From assembly GCA_041397365.1 (NCBI GenBank), contig JAWKWT010000007.1, positions 1-64,000 of the forward strand: a DNA stretch of 64,000 nt, in the 5' to 3' direction. The translations under genes and the position numbers were made by a program. The stretch is from P52-10 sp041397365. Its GTDB lineage: Bacteria > Pseudomonadota > Alphaproteobacteria > Rhizobiales > Xanthobacteraceae. Below are positions 17,911-27,563 of the stretch, piece by piece. A model generated the notes under the pieces. It searched no databases and was not told the origin of the DNA. It saw nothing but the letters and a program-made list of their open reading frames with translations. The stretch's first letter is position 1. Every line of letters starts with the position of its first letter.

Positions 17911-18915
17911 TTACTCCTGCTTCAGCCCGAGATCGGTGATGATCTGTTTGTATCGCGTGAATTCGCTGTCGAGGAAGGTCTTGTAGTCAGCCGGATCGGC
18001 ATAGGTGGCATAACCATCCTGCTCGACAAGCCATTTTATGATCGCCTCGCTTTTCATCGCGGCTTCGATCTGCTTGCTCATATCGTTGACGATGGATGCG
18101 GGAGTGCCCGTCGCCGCCATCACGCCATACCATGCATCGATTTCGAAGCCCGGATATCCGCTCTCGTTGAATGTCGCGACGTTCGGGAATTTTGCGAGCC
18201 GCTTCAACGACAGCGCCGCGATGGGCTTCAATTGCTTGGCGTCGAGATAGCTCGCCACCGGAGCGATGCCGGATATCTGATATTGAATATCGCCGCTGAT
18301 GATGTCGACGACGGCCTGGGCCGTTCCCTTGTAGGCAATGTGAGTGGCCTTCGCGTCAATGCGCTTGAGAAGCATCTCCATTCCGAGGTGTTGCGTATTG
18401 CCGACGCCCCCCGAGGAATAGTTGGTCTTGTTCGGGTTGGCGCGAAGATACTCGGCGAACTCGACGGGGTTTGATGGACCGAACTTCATGGAAGCGACGA
18501 CAAGCAGCGGGAAGGCCATCACGCGCGCGACAGGGACGAGATCCTTTCGCGGATCGTAATTCAGTTTGGCATAGAGACCGGCGCTGATCGGAAGCGACGT
18601 CGTATTGAACAGGAACGTATAACCGTCAGCCGGTTCGCGCACGACGGCTTCCGCCGCGATGTTCGCGTTTGCACCGGGCTTGTTCTCGACAAGCACTTTC
18701 TGCGACATCTGCTCCGACAATTGCTTCGCGAGCATGCGCGCGTAAATATCCGTCGGGCCGCCGGCGGCGAAGCCCACGACCAGCTTGATCGGACGATCGG
18801 GCCATGCGGCTTGAGCCGAACCGCAGGTCAGCAGAACCGCAAGGCTGGCGAGAGCCAAGGCCGTCCTGAATCCGTCAAAACAAGAGAAACGTCCGCCCGG
18901 CGCTTTCTCGGTCAT
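17911..18915 (-). CDS. Bug-family receptor (TctC-like)
   Basis: A 334-residue Bug receptor on the minus strand. The start was set at the ATG at 18915 (MTEKAPGGRFSCF) with GGATGG upstream; a hydrophobic signal segment ends at CGSAQAAW, then DRPIKLVVGFAAGGPTDI, VLVENKPGANANIA, EPADGYT and HIAYKGTAQAV. The frame is open 41 codons further upstream without homology. It is divergent from the crotonase/CoA-transferase module that begins at 19208, with the promoter region at 18916-19207 between them, and may supply that pathway. Confidence 0.88.
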   Translation of the reverse strand: MTEKAPGGRFSCFDGFRTALALASLAVLLTCGSAQAAWPDRPIKLVVGFAAGGPTDIYARMLAKQLSEQMSQKVLVENKPGANANIAAEAVVREPADGYTFLFNTTSLPISAGLYAKLNYDPRKDLVPVARVMAFPLLVVASMKFGPSNPVEFAEYLRANPNKTNYSSGGVGNTQHLGMEMLLKRIDAKATHIAYKGTAQAVVDIISGDIQYQISGIAPVASYLDAKQLKPIAALSLKRLAKFPNVATFNESGYPGFEIDAWYGVMAATGTPASIVNDMSKQIEAAMKSEAIIKWLVEQDGYATYADPADYKTFLDSEFTRYKQIITDLGLKQE

Positions 18916-19207
18916 TTTCCATCCCCAATTTCTCGCATGCGATGCGCCAAATCTTGCGCATCGCTTCGGCTTTTCGCCGGGATTGAACCACCGAAGCATT
19001 TGCTCCGTAAAGGGAAGAATTTCGATTAACGAAATCATCGTTTGCGGACGGCGATGAATTCGGTTCGAGCGCGGGCGAAAATCGGGAAGGGCATCGACCC
19101 CGATTGGACAGTCCGACCATCAATTTCGGTATTCGAAATAATCTTATTGTCTTCATTCATCGTCGCGCCTAGCGTTTCCGATCAATAGACATCGGTGGGG
19201 AAACGAT

Positions 19208-20005
19208 ATGGCTTACAGCGAGCTGCTGTATGACGTGAGCGATCGCATCGCGACCATCACGATCAATCGTCCGGAACGGATGAACGCCTGGACGGACGTG
19301 CTGGAGACAGAGCTTCGACAGGCGATCGCGCAGGCGGTGGAGAGCCGGCAGGTCCGGGCGATCATCCTCACCGGCGCGGGGCGGGCGTTCTGCGCCGGCG
19401 CCGATATGGAGAGGCTGAAGAAATCGGCCGGCGGCGCGGCGCGTGCTCCCATCGTCGCTCCCAGGGCGGAGGATACGGCCTATAAATATTCCTATCTTCT
19501 GGGGGTGCCGAAGCCGTTGATCGCCGCCATCAACGGACCGGCCGCCGGCGTCGGGCTTTGCCTTGCGCTGTTTTGCGATTTTCGTTTCATGGCTGAAGGC
19601 GCCGTACTGACCACGGCCTATGCGCGGCGGGGCGTTGCGGCGGAGTACGGCGTCGCGTGGATTCTTCCTCGGCTCATCGGTCTGATGAACGCAACGGACC
19701 TGCTGCTGTCCGGACGGAAGGTATCTGCCGAAGAAGCCGCGAGCATGGGTCTCGTCCGATTGCTGCCGAGTGACGGATTCGTCGAGGAGATACGTCGACG
19801 AATTCAGGAGATGACGACGCATTGTTCGCCCCGAAGCATCTCGGTCATCAAACGGCAGTTGCTTGCGGGGACGCGCCAGAGCCTGGCCGATGCCTGTCAT
19901 CTGGCGGATATCGAAATGACATTGGCAGCCGGGTCCGCGGATTTTCGTGAAGGCGTGGCTCATTTCATCGAAAAGCGCGCACCGAATTTCACCGGCGAGG
20001 TTTGA
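19208..20005 (+). CDS. Crotonase-family protein lacking both hydratase glutamates
   Basis: A 265-residue enoyl-CoA hydratase/isomerase-fold protein. The CoA-binding and oxyanion segments FCAGADMERL and NGPAAGVGL are intact. The two catalytic Glu of enoyl-CoA hydratase are not: GVGLCLAL has Cys where the first should be, and the second lies in AYARRGVAAEYG, which lacks the usual PE pair. It is therefore more likely an isomerase, hydrolase or decarboxylase than a hydratase. It is the first gene of a crotonase, CaiB/BaiF, crotonase set; the next gene starts 13 bases later. Confidence 0.87.
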   Translation: MAYSELLYDVSDRIATITINRPERMNAWTDVLETELRQAIAQAVESRQVRAIILTGAGRAFCAGADMERLKKSAGGAARAPIVAPRAEDTAYKYSYLLGVPKPLIAAINGPAAGVGLCLALFCDFRFMAEGAVLTTAYARRGVAAEYGVAWILPRLIGLMNATDLLLSGRKVSAEEAASMGLVRLLPSDGFVEEIRRRIQEMTTHCSPRSISVIKRQLLAGTRQSLADACHLADIEMTLAAGSADFREGVAHFIEKRAPNFTGEV

Positions 20006-20018
20006 GGGGAGAGATTCC

Positions 20019-21149
20019 ATGAACGAGACGCTGCCGCTTGCCGGAATCAAGGTTGTCGAACTCGGACAGAACGTTGCCGGTCCCTATGCGGGATTGATCT
20101 TCGCGTCGCTGGGCGCGGATGTCGTCAAGATCGAACGGCCCGTCGGTGGCGACGACGCCAGGGGCTGGAGCCCGGTGCTCGCAACAGGAAGTTCATCGAC
20201 CTTCGAGGCGATGAACCGCGGCAAGAAGAGCATTGCGCTCGATCTGAACGACGCCGACGAGATGAAACGGCTTCGGAAGCACATCGCCGATTGCGACGTT
20301 CTTTTGCACAATCTGCGGCCCGGCGTGATGGAGCAGCTCGGTCTCGGCGCGGAGCGGCTGACAAGCGACAATCCACGGCTCGTCTATTGTAATTTGACGG
20401 CGTTCGGTCACATGGGCTCGTTGCAGTCGAAGCCCGGCTATGAGCCCATCGTTCAGGCGTTCGCGGGCATATTCTCAATCAACGGCCCGGAAAACGGACC
20501 GGGCGTTCGGGTCGGGCTTCAGATTCTCGATCTCGGCACCGGCATATGGGGAGCGCTGGGCTGTCTGGCGGCGCTCTTTCGGCGAACTCTCACAGGGCGC
20601 GGCGGGATCGTGGATGCATCCCTCCTCGAAACGGCTCTCGGCTGGCTGCAATTGCCTCTGGCGAATTTCAACGCGACCGGCAAGCACCCGATGCGGCAAA
20701 GCAGCGGCAGCGCAAATGTCGTTGTGTTTCAGGCGTTCGACGCCAGGGACGGCGCGATTCTGATCGCCGCCGCGAACGATCGTCTCTATGCGAAGCTTTG
20801 CAGGGCGATCGGTCAGGACGCCCTTGCCGACGATCCTCGCTTCGCGACGAACACGGACAGGGTGAAGAACCGGGAGCTTATCATTCCGGCGATCGAGAAG
20901 ACGATCGCGCTTCAGCCCGTCCGGCATTGGGTGGATTTGCTTGAAGCGGCGGGCGTGCCCTGCTCGCCGATCCACGATCTCAAGCAGATGCTGGAGCATC
21001 CTCACGTCGGCGAGCTTGGCATCATGCAGCACGTTCCGGGCGTCGGCCTCGACGTCGTGGGGCTGCCTTTTTCGATTGACCGCGAGCGGCCGGAACCTCG
21101 CACGCAAGCACCCCGACTGGGCCAACATTCCGATCTGATCCGCGACTAG
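20019..21149 (+). CDS. CaiB/BaiF family CoA-transferase (class III)
   Basis: A 376-residue class III CoA-transferase. It has LAGIKVVELGQNVAGPYAG at the N-terminus, LGADVVKIERP, LHNLRPGVMEQLG, and LDLGTGIWG, whose Asp aligns with the catalytic Asp of the family. The start was set at the ATG at 20019 after GAGGGGA; the frame continues upstream into the preceding gene. It sits between two crotonases and probably activates an organic acid as its CoA ester. It is slightly shorter than the homologue at 11062 and not a recent duplicate. Confidence 0.9.
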   Translation: MNETLPLAGIKVVELGQNVAGPYAGLIFASLGADVVKIERPVGGDDARGWSPVLATGSSSTFEAMNRGKKSIALDLNDADEMKRLRKHIADCDVLLHNLRPGVMEQLGLGAERLTSDNPRLVYCNLTAFGHMGSLQSKPGYEPIVQAFAGIFSINGPENGPGVRVGLQILDLGTGIWGALGCLAALFRRTLTGRGGIVDASLLETALGWLQLPLANFNATGKHPMRQSSGSANVVVFQAFDARDGAILIAAANDRLYAKLCRAIGQDALADDPRFATNTDRVKNRELIIPAIEKTIALQPVRHWVDLLEAAGVPCSPIHDLKQMLEHPHVGELGIMQHVPGVGLDVVGLPFSIDRERPEPRTQAPRLGQHSDLIRD

Positions 21150-21203
21150 CGAAGAAAGGTTGAACCGCATTCATCGATACGGAACGTTTCACGGGAGCCT
21201 CTC

Positions 21204-21986
21204 ATGGAGAGCACGATCATACACACGGTGCAGGATGGAATCGGAACGGTGACCTTCAATCGGCCGGAGCAGCGCAACGCATTCACCTTCGAAATGCTCG
21301 AAGAAGCGGCGCGCGTCCTTGCTATGTATCGGGACGATCCGTCGGTGCGTGTCATCGTTCTGACGGGAGCCGGCGAATCGTTCTGCGCAGGCGGTGATGT
21401 CAAGAACATGAACCGCCCGATCTCCGTCGTGCAACGGAAGTCCGATCTCTGGAAAAGGATGCAGGTCGTTCCGAAAATGTTGGCGACGGTCGACAAGCCT
21501 GTGATCGCCATGGTCAATGGCGACGCCGTCGGCGGCGGAATGGATATCGCATTGATGTGCGATATCCGCGTTGCATGCGAGACCGCGCGTTTCTCTCAAG
21601 CCTATGTCAGGCTGGGACTCGCGCCAGGGGATGGCGGGGCGTTCTTTCTTGTGCGGCTCATCGGGCTTGGGCGCGCGCTGGAGTTGCTGCTGACCGGCGA
21701 CTTCGTCGATGCGCGCGAGGCGGAGCGGCTGGGCATCGTCAATCACGTCGTTCCTCGCAGTGAACTTGCGAGCAAAACATATGCGATCGCGCGAAAGCTT
21801 GCGTCGCTTCCGCCCCTTGGCGTCCAGACGACGAAACGACTCACCTACCAGAGCCTGCAAAGCGAGATGATTGCGGCGCTTGAACTCGCATCGTCGCAAG
21901 CGGCGATTCTGGCCAGCACCGACGATCATACCGAAGCGGTGCGATCCTTCAGGGAGAAGCGGCCGGGGACCTATCGAGGAGTTTGA
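21204..21986 (+). CDS. Crotonase-family protein (PaaG-like)
   Basis: A 260-residue crotonase-fold protein. FCAGGDVKNMN and NGDAVGGGMDIAL form the CoA and oxyanion sites. The first hydratase Glu is replaced by Asp (GGGMDIAL), and the region of the second reads AYVRLGLAPGDGGAFFL, with Asp in the position used by isomerases of the PaaG type. This suggests a 2,3/3,4-enoyl-CoA isomerase-like reaction or a related step. It closes the module that starts at 19208, 54 bases after the CoA-transferase. The start is the ATG at 21204. Confidence 0.88.
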   Translation: MESTIIHTVQDGIGTVTFNRPEQRNAFTFEMLEEAARVLAMYRDDPSVRVIVLTGAGESFCAGGDVKNMNRPISVVQRKSDLWKRMQVVPKMLATVDKPVIAMVNGDAVGGGMDIALMCDIRVACETARFSQAYVRLGLAPGDGGAFFLVRLIGLGRALELLLTGDFVDAREAERLGIVNHVVPRSELASKTYAIARKLASLPPLGVQTTKRLTYQSLQSEMIAALELASSQAAILASTDDHTEAVRSFREKRPGTYRGV

Positions 21987-22231
21987 AAGCGATTGGGCCG
22001 TTGAAGCAATCATCAGCCGAAGCTGGCCATTCCTTGGCTTCACCGGTGCTTGCGCTCGGCCATCGCCGCCGGCCCGATCCATGTCGCAGAGTCGCAGCAA
22101 AGGCAGAATGACGCTCGTTTGTTGATTGTGTTGGGTTGATTGACAGTCTGTAACAAAAGTGCAGCAATACAATTGTAGCTACGGGCACGATTGATCGAGT
22201 TTGCCGATCATTGCAGTGGAGGGCATTCGTT

Positions 22232-23800
22232 ATGCTGACACGTCGCAACGCGCTCCGTCTTTTGGCCGCTTCTGCGGCAGCTCCGACATTGATGGCGGCA
22301 TCAGCGCCGCGCGCCTTCGCCGCGGACGGCCGGCCTGTTCTGCGGGTCGCGGTGCAGACGATTGGCGCGTCGCTTGAACCGCTCGAGTCGATCAACAACG
22401 TCGCATTGCGTGCGATCGATTTGATGTTCGATCGGCCGTTGCGGCGGAATTTCGTCGCCGAGGAAAAGAATCCGGGCAAGACGGTGATCGATCCGCAACT
22501 TGCGACCTCGGTCGAACAGATTTCCCCGCGCGTCTGGGAAATGAAGCTACGTCCCGGCGTGCGCATGCACGACGGAACGACCCTCTCGGTCGATGACATC
22601 CTCGCGACGTTCGGTCAGGACCGCGTCGGTCCGAAAAGCCCTTATCCCTTTGGCCGGCAGCTCTTCGGTCATCTCACCGAGCTTGAGAAGGTCAATGACC
22701 TCACGGTGCGGCTGCACACCAAGTTCGACGACGTGGTCATGCCGCATCGGCTGTCCGCCTATGGCGCGTGGATCGTCGGCGCGAAAGCCTACAAAGAGCT
22801 TGGCCCCGATGGCTTCAAGCGGAATCCCGTCGGTGCCGGCCCTTATAAGCTGAAGGAATTCGTGCGCGACACCCGGCTCGTTTTTTCCAGTCACGACGAG
22901 TACTGGATGGGCAAGCCTGCAGCGGCCGAGGTCGTCATCAGCGTGGTGCCGGAAGCCGCGACGCGCGTGGCCGGGCTGATCTCGGGCGAATATGACATCA
23001 TCACCAATCTGCTTCCCGATCAGGTGCCGCAGCTGAAGGGCTACAAGGACGTCGAGGCGAAAATCGGCGCGATGGATCTGGTGCATATGCTGTTCTGCGA
23101 CGACAGGCGTCCTGCCGTCGCCGATCCGAGGATGCGCCAGGCGCTGTGGTTCGCGATCGACTATGATGCGGTCGGAAAGGCGGTGTGGGGAGAGAACTAC
23201 AAGCGCCCCAACAATCTTCAGCTTCCGTCCTTCGGCGATCTTTACGACGCCTCCCGCAAGTATTTTCATTATGATCCCGCGCGCGCAAAACAATTGCTGT
23301 CGGCGGCTGGCTACAAGGGCGGTGAGATCATCCTGCGCGTGCCGCCGACCTACTATGTCGGCTCCGGCGATGCGGCCGAGATCATCCATGCCCAGTGGCA
23401 GGAGCTTGGAATCAAGGTCAAGCTGGAGATCGCCGAAAGCGCTGCCCAGCAGAACGAGCCCGGCGCGGATGTGCGGGTGATTTCGGCGTCGATCCGCTTT
23501 CCGGACCCGCTCGGCGGCGGCGTCATCGATGCGTTGGGCAAGGACTCGCCGCTCCAGGTGCGGAAGTTCTACAATCCGAAAACGGGCTACAACGCCGTGT
23601 GCGACCAGTTGCTCGCCGCGACCGATCGTCAGGAGCGCCGAACACACTTCCAGCGGATGCTCGATATCCTCGAAGAGGAAGCGCCGGTTTCGATTCTCTA
23701 CTCGATCAACGAGATCATCGGCAAGAAAACCCGCGTCAACTATACGCAGTATCCGCTCTACTACATGGATCTGCGCCCGGATGTTTTCTCGTTCACGTAA
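22232..23800 (+). CDS. ABC transporter substrate-binding protein, peptide/opine type (SBP family 5)
   Basis: A 522-residue periplasmic binding protein of the DppA/OppA family. It starts with LTRRNALRLLAASAAAP, a twin-arginine-like signal ending near PRAFAA. Family landmarks are the KLRPGVRMHDGTTLSVDDI segment, GAGPYKLKEFVRD, and MRQALWFAIDYDAV. It binds a small peptide, opine or similar solute for the ABC importer encoded downstream at 24677-28446. The start is the ATG at 22232; an upstream in-frame extension of seven codons is unlikely. Confidence 0.92.
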   Translation: MLTRRNALRLLAASAAAPTLMAASAPRAFAADGRPVLRVAVQTIGASLEPLESINNVALRAIDLMFDRPLRRNFVAEEKNPGKTVIDPQLATSVEQISPRVWEMKLRPGVRMHDGTTLSVDDILATFGQDRVGPKSPYPFGRQLFGHLTELEKVNDLTVRLHTKFDDVVMPHRLSAYGAWIVGAKAYKELGPDGFKRNPVGAGPYKLKEFVRDTRLVFSSHDEYWMGKPAAAEVVISVVPEAATRVAGLISGEYDIITNLLPDQVPQLKGYKDVEAKIGAMDLVHMLFCDDRRPAVADPRMRQALWFAIDYDAVGKAVWGENYKRPNNLQLPSFGDLYDASRKYFHYDPARAKQLLSAAGYKGGEIILRVPPTYYVGSGDAAEIIHAQWQELGIKVKLEIAESAAQQNEPGADVRVISASIRFPDPLGGGVIDALGKDSPLQVRKFYNPKTGYNAVCDQLLAATDRQERRTHFQRMLDILEEEAPVSILYSINEIIGKKTRVNYTQYPLYYMDLRPDVFSFT

Positions 23801-23808
23801 GGTCCAGC

Positions 23809-24675
23809 ATGCGCGTCGTTTAGATCTCGGATATCCATCTGTCGCCGACCCACGGCTTCTTCGTCGAAAATTTGTGGAAGACGATCGACTATGTCGGCTC
23901 GCTGAAACCCGACTTCATCATTGTCACGGGTGATCTCGCCATCAACGGTGCCGACGACGAGCGTGAACTGGCTTTCGCTCAGGCGGAGCTTCAGCGGCTT
24001 CCCGCGCCGTGGCTGGCGATCCCCGGCAATCACGATGTCGGCGACGAACCGCCGGGGCAGGACGTCAAACAGCTCATCGATCAGGCGCGGCTCGATCGCT
24101 GGCGCACAAATGTCGGGGCGGATTGCTGGACGAAAGACCTCGGCGACTGGCGCTTCATCGCTCTGAACGCGCAGCTTTTCGGCAGCGGACTCGACGCCGA
24201 CGATAAGCAGCGCCAATGGCTCGAAGGCGAATTGCGTTCGGCCGGGGCCAGGAATCTCGGCGTCTTCCTGCACAAGCCACTGTTTGCGCTCAGCACCTCC
24301 GATCCCGCCTCGATCTCGTGCATCACGCCGGCGCCGCGGCAATATCTTCTCTCTCTGTTGCGCGACGCCGGCGTCCGCTTTGTCGCCAGCGGCCATCTGC
24401 ATTGTCACAAGCAGACGACGCATGAGGGGATGGACCTGATCTGGGCGCCGTCGACCGCCTTCATCAACGGCTCCGCAACCGGCGCGGTGCCGGACCACAT
24501 CGCGGGAACGCGGCTGGAGCTTGGTATTCTCGTTTTCGATTTCGCTGGCGGCGACTACAAGGTCGCCTTTGATTGTCCGACCGGGCTCAAACAATATTAC
24601 CTGCACGACATCAAGCAGGGGAAATACGCCTTCCTGCGCGACATGCCGCCTTACTTTCCGGAAAGGCAAACCTGA
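23809..24675 (+). pseudogene. Calcineurin-like metallophosphoesterase with early TAG
   Basis: A cyclic-nucleotide phosphodiesterase-like metallophosphatase of about 288 residues. From the ATG at 23809 the frame reads MRVV, then TAG at 23821-23823, then ISDIHLS, GDLAING, GNHDV and GHLHCHK, all metal-binding motifs in one open frame to 24675. Relatives read MRxVQISDxH here, so the stop fits a CAG-to-TAG change. Without readthrough or restart the first metal motif (DxH) is lost. It lies between the binding protein and ATPase genes of the ABC importer, so it may process the imported solute. Confidence 0.8.
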
Positions 24676-24676
24676 C

Positions 24677-25654
24677 GTGGCGGAGGCGATGTTTCCGGGG
24701 CGGCCCGATCTTGCTGCGCGGAGCAGCGCGACCAAAGCCGTCCCACCGCTTCTCGTCCGCGGGTTGTCGGTCGTGGTTGACGACGGGATGGTTGTCGAAG
24801 AGCTCGACCTGGCTCTCACCGCCGGCACGACGCATTGCCTCGTGGGCGAATCCGGCTGTGGCAAGAGCCTGACCTGCCTGACGCTGATGGGGCTGCTGCC
24901 GGCCGGGGCGCGCCGCGTCGCCGGCCTCGAGGTGGATGGCGTCGTTCAGCCGGCGAGAAGACGCGGACCAGCGCCGGCCGCGGCAGATCTATCAGGACGC
25001 GACCGCCTCGCTCGACCTTTGATGACGGTCGGCCAGCAGATCGCCGAGTGCGCTGCCCGCCGACGCCGCGCGCGCCGGCGCGAGGCGGAGGAGTTGATCG
25101 CGCAGGTGGGGATCGCGAAGCCGCGCGAGCGTTACGATTCCTATCCGCACGAATTTTCCGGCGGCATGAACCAGCGGATCGCGATTGCGATGGCGCTGGC
25201 CGGGCGGCCCAAGGCGCTTCTGGCCGACGAGCCGACCACGGCGCTGGATGTCACCATCCAGGCGCAGATACTCGATCTGCTGCTGGATTTGCAGGCCGAG
25301 ACCGGGCTTGCCTTGCTGTTCGTGACGCACGATCTCGGGATCGTCATGCAGATCGGCGATTCGGTTTCGGTGATGTATTGCGGCCGTATCGTCGAGCACG
25401 GACTGGCGAGCGAACTCCTGATCCGTCCGCAGCATCCCTATACGCGCGACCTTATGGCGTGCCGGCCGACGTTGATCGATGCGGACCGGCGTCTGGCTTC
25501 GATCCCCGGCAGCGTTCCGCCGATCGGCGCGCGGCCGGCCAGCTGTTCGTTCGAGCCGCGCTGCCGGCGCGCGATCGAGAGATGCAGGACCGATCGCCCC
25601 GATCTTCGAGGCGGCCATCGCGGGGATGCGGTCGCATGCTTCAACCCGCTTTGA
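24677..25654 (+). pseudogene. ABC importer ATPase, DppD-like, with compensating frameshifts
   Basis: The first ATPase of a peptide-type ABC importer. The GTG at 24677 lies one base after the previous stop. Walker A is GESGCGKS, the signature EFSGGMNQRIA, Walker B ALLADEPTTALD, and the C-terminal oligopeptide domain is present. Between about 24950 and 25020 the frame reads nonsense (QPARRRGPAPAAADLSGRD), whereas another frame gives RQIYQDATASLD, the expected Q-loop. Two opposite frame changes therefore damage the Q-loop region while the overall frame is kept. Restored, it is a normal 326-residue ATPase. Confidence 0.82.
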
Positions 25655-26632
25655 ACCGCAGCGAAGCCGTTGAACAGCCGATCATCCAGGCGCGGGCGCT
25701 GATCTACGGCTATGGCGGGGCGGGACGCGGATTGTTCCGCCGCCGCACGGCCGTGCATTATGCGGTGAACGATGTCTCCTTCGATATCTATCCCGGCGAG
25801 ACGCTCGGCCTTGTCGGCGAATCGGGCAGCGGCAAAACAACGATCGGCCGGATGGTGTCGGCGACGCTGCGTCCGCATGGCGGCGCGGTCGAGCTGCATG
25901 GAGAGCCGTTCGCCAACCCCATGCCGCTGCAAAGGCGCTCGCGAATTCAGTCCGTCTTTCAGGACTCGCTCGGCGTACTCAATCCGCGCCTGCGGATCGG
26001 GCGCCAGCTTGAGGAGCCGATGATTATCCACGGCATCGACAAGGCCGAGCGGAGGAAACGCATCGCCTCGCTGCTTTCGGATGTGGGCCTGCCGGAACGC
26101 GCGCTTGAGCGTTTTCCGGGAGAAGTGTCCGGCGGCCAGCGGCAACGGGTGCTGCTCGCCCGCGCATTGGTGTTGCGTCCCGACGTGCTGGTTTGCGACG
26201 AGCCGGTGTCGGCGCTCGATGTGTCGATCCAGGCGCAGGTCATCAATCTGCTCGCGGACCTCAAGCAGCATCATGCACTGACGATGCTGTTCATCTCGCA
26301 CGCGGGTCGTACGGCATCTGTGCGACCGGATCGCAGTGCTGTTCGCCGGGCGCATCGTCGAGATCGGTCCGGCCGCCGCCGTCATCGGCGCGCCGAAACA
26401 TCCCTACACGAGACTGTTGGTGGATGCGCTGCCGCCGGACCGGCCGGGCGAGCGCCGGCACAGGTCCGAGCGATCCGCGCCGAAACCTGTCGCGGCGGGC
26501 ATGACCGGAACAGGATGCGCGTTCGCTCCGCGCTGCCCGAAGGCGCAACCCTGCTGCGATCAGTCCGTGCCGCAGCTGCGCCCGGTGCGGCCGCAGCATG
26601 ACATCGCCTGTCTTCTGGCCGAAGGGCCCTGA
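25636..26632 (+). pseudogene. ABC importer ATPase, DppF-like, one frameshift
   Basis: The second ATPase of the importer, starting with an ATG at 25636 that overlaps the previous gene by 19 bases. It has Walker A GESGSGKTT, Q-loop SVFQDSLGVLNPR, signature EVSGGQRQRVLLA and Walker B VLVCDEPVSALD. After FISH (about 26300) a small deletion shifts the frame; the other frame continues RVVRHLCDRIAV, LFAGRIVEIGPA and HPYTRLLVDALP to the stop at 26632. Relatives have HDLRVV here, so roughly five bases are missing (net shift equivalent to two). Confidence 0.82.
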
Positions 26633-26633
26633 G

Positions 26634-27563
26634 ATGCTGAACTTCGTTCTGTTCAAGTTTTTTCGGGCGCTGCTGACGATCCTCGGCTGTGCGACCATCG
26701 TGTTCTTCGTGATGCGCCTTGCGGGCGATCCGCTGCTCGCGCTTCTGCCGGCCGACACGCCGCCGGAAGCGATGGAGCATTACCGCGTGCTCTGGGGACT
26801 CGATCAGCCGCTTTATGTGCAATATGTCAGCTATCTTGCGGCGCTCGCGCAGGGTGAATTCGGCCGCTCGCTCGCCGATGGGCGCGATGCGCTCGATCGT
26901 GCTGATCGCGCCGGCGCGACGCTGTTGCTCGGCGGCGTGGTCATCGCCATTGCGATTTTGATCGGCGTTCCGGCCGGCACCTGCGCCGCGCTCCGCCGCG
27001 GTCAGCCGGTCGACCGGCTGACGATGAGCATCGCCATCTTCGGCTACGCGATGCCGAACTACTTCCTCGGCTTGCTGCTGATCCTGTTCTTTTCGATCCA
27101 TCTACGGCTGCTGCCGTCATCCGGCTACGGCTCTCCCGCCTATCTGGTGATGCCGGCCATCACGCTGGGGACGACGATGGCGGCGAAGCTCGCGCGGTTC
27201 GTGCGGACCTCCGTGCTCGATGTGCTGGGGCAGCCCTTCGTGCGCGCGGCGCGCGGCAAGCGTCTGGGCGAACTGATGGTCATCGCCCGTCACATCTTTC
27301 CGAACGCCGCCATTCCCGTGATTACGTTTTTCGGCTTCGAGGTCGGTCTTCTCATCGGCGGCGCGGTGGTGACGGAGAATGTCTTCGGCTGGCCGGGCGT
27401 CGGCCAGCTTCTGGTGCAATCGGTCTCCCGCCGCGACCTCGCCGTGGTTCAGACCATCGTGATGCTGGTCGCCGCCACCGTCATCGCCGCCAATCTCATC
27501 GTCGATCTCGCCTATGGCTGGATCGATCCGCGCGTGCGGATTGCTGGAGGGCGCCTTGGCTGA
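26634..27563 (+). CDS. ABC importer permease, DppB-like
   Basis: A 309-residue inner-membrane permease of the peptide/nickel type with six predicted helices and the BPD_transp_1 domain. The EAA-type loop reads ARGKRLGELMVIARHIFPNA, which contacts the ATPase, and the N-terminal segment GDPLLALLPADTPPEAM is typical of DppB. The start was set at the ATG at 26634, one base after the preceding stop. It forms the channel together with the DppC-like protein, whose gene overlaps its 3' end. Confidence 0.9.
   Translation: MLNFVLFKFFRALLTILGCATIVFFVMRLAGDPLLALLPADTPPEAMEHYRVLWGLDQPLYVQYVSYLAALAQGEFGRSLADGRDALDRADRAGATLLLGGVVIAIAILIGVPAGTCAALRRGQPVDRLTMSIAIFGYAMPNYFLGLLLILFFSIHLRLLPSSGYGSPAYLVMPAITLGTTMAAKLARFVRTSVLDVLGQPFVRAARGKRLGELMVIARHIFPNAAIPVITFFGFEVGLLIGGAVVTENVFGWPGVGQLLVQSVSRRDLAVVQTIVMLVAATVIAANLIVDLAYGWIDPRVRIAGGRLG

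Noticed and set aside
22138..22170. A sigma-70 promoter (TTGACA with TACAAT) before the SBP family 5 gene.
   Set aside because: The spacing of about 22 bases between the two hexamers is too long for a confident call.
22547..23647. A 366-codon minus-strand frame opposite the SBP family 5 gene.
   Set aside because: Antisense shadow; the plus strand shows a signal peptide and the full family pattern.
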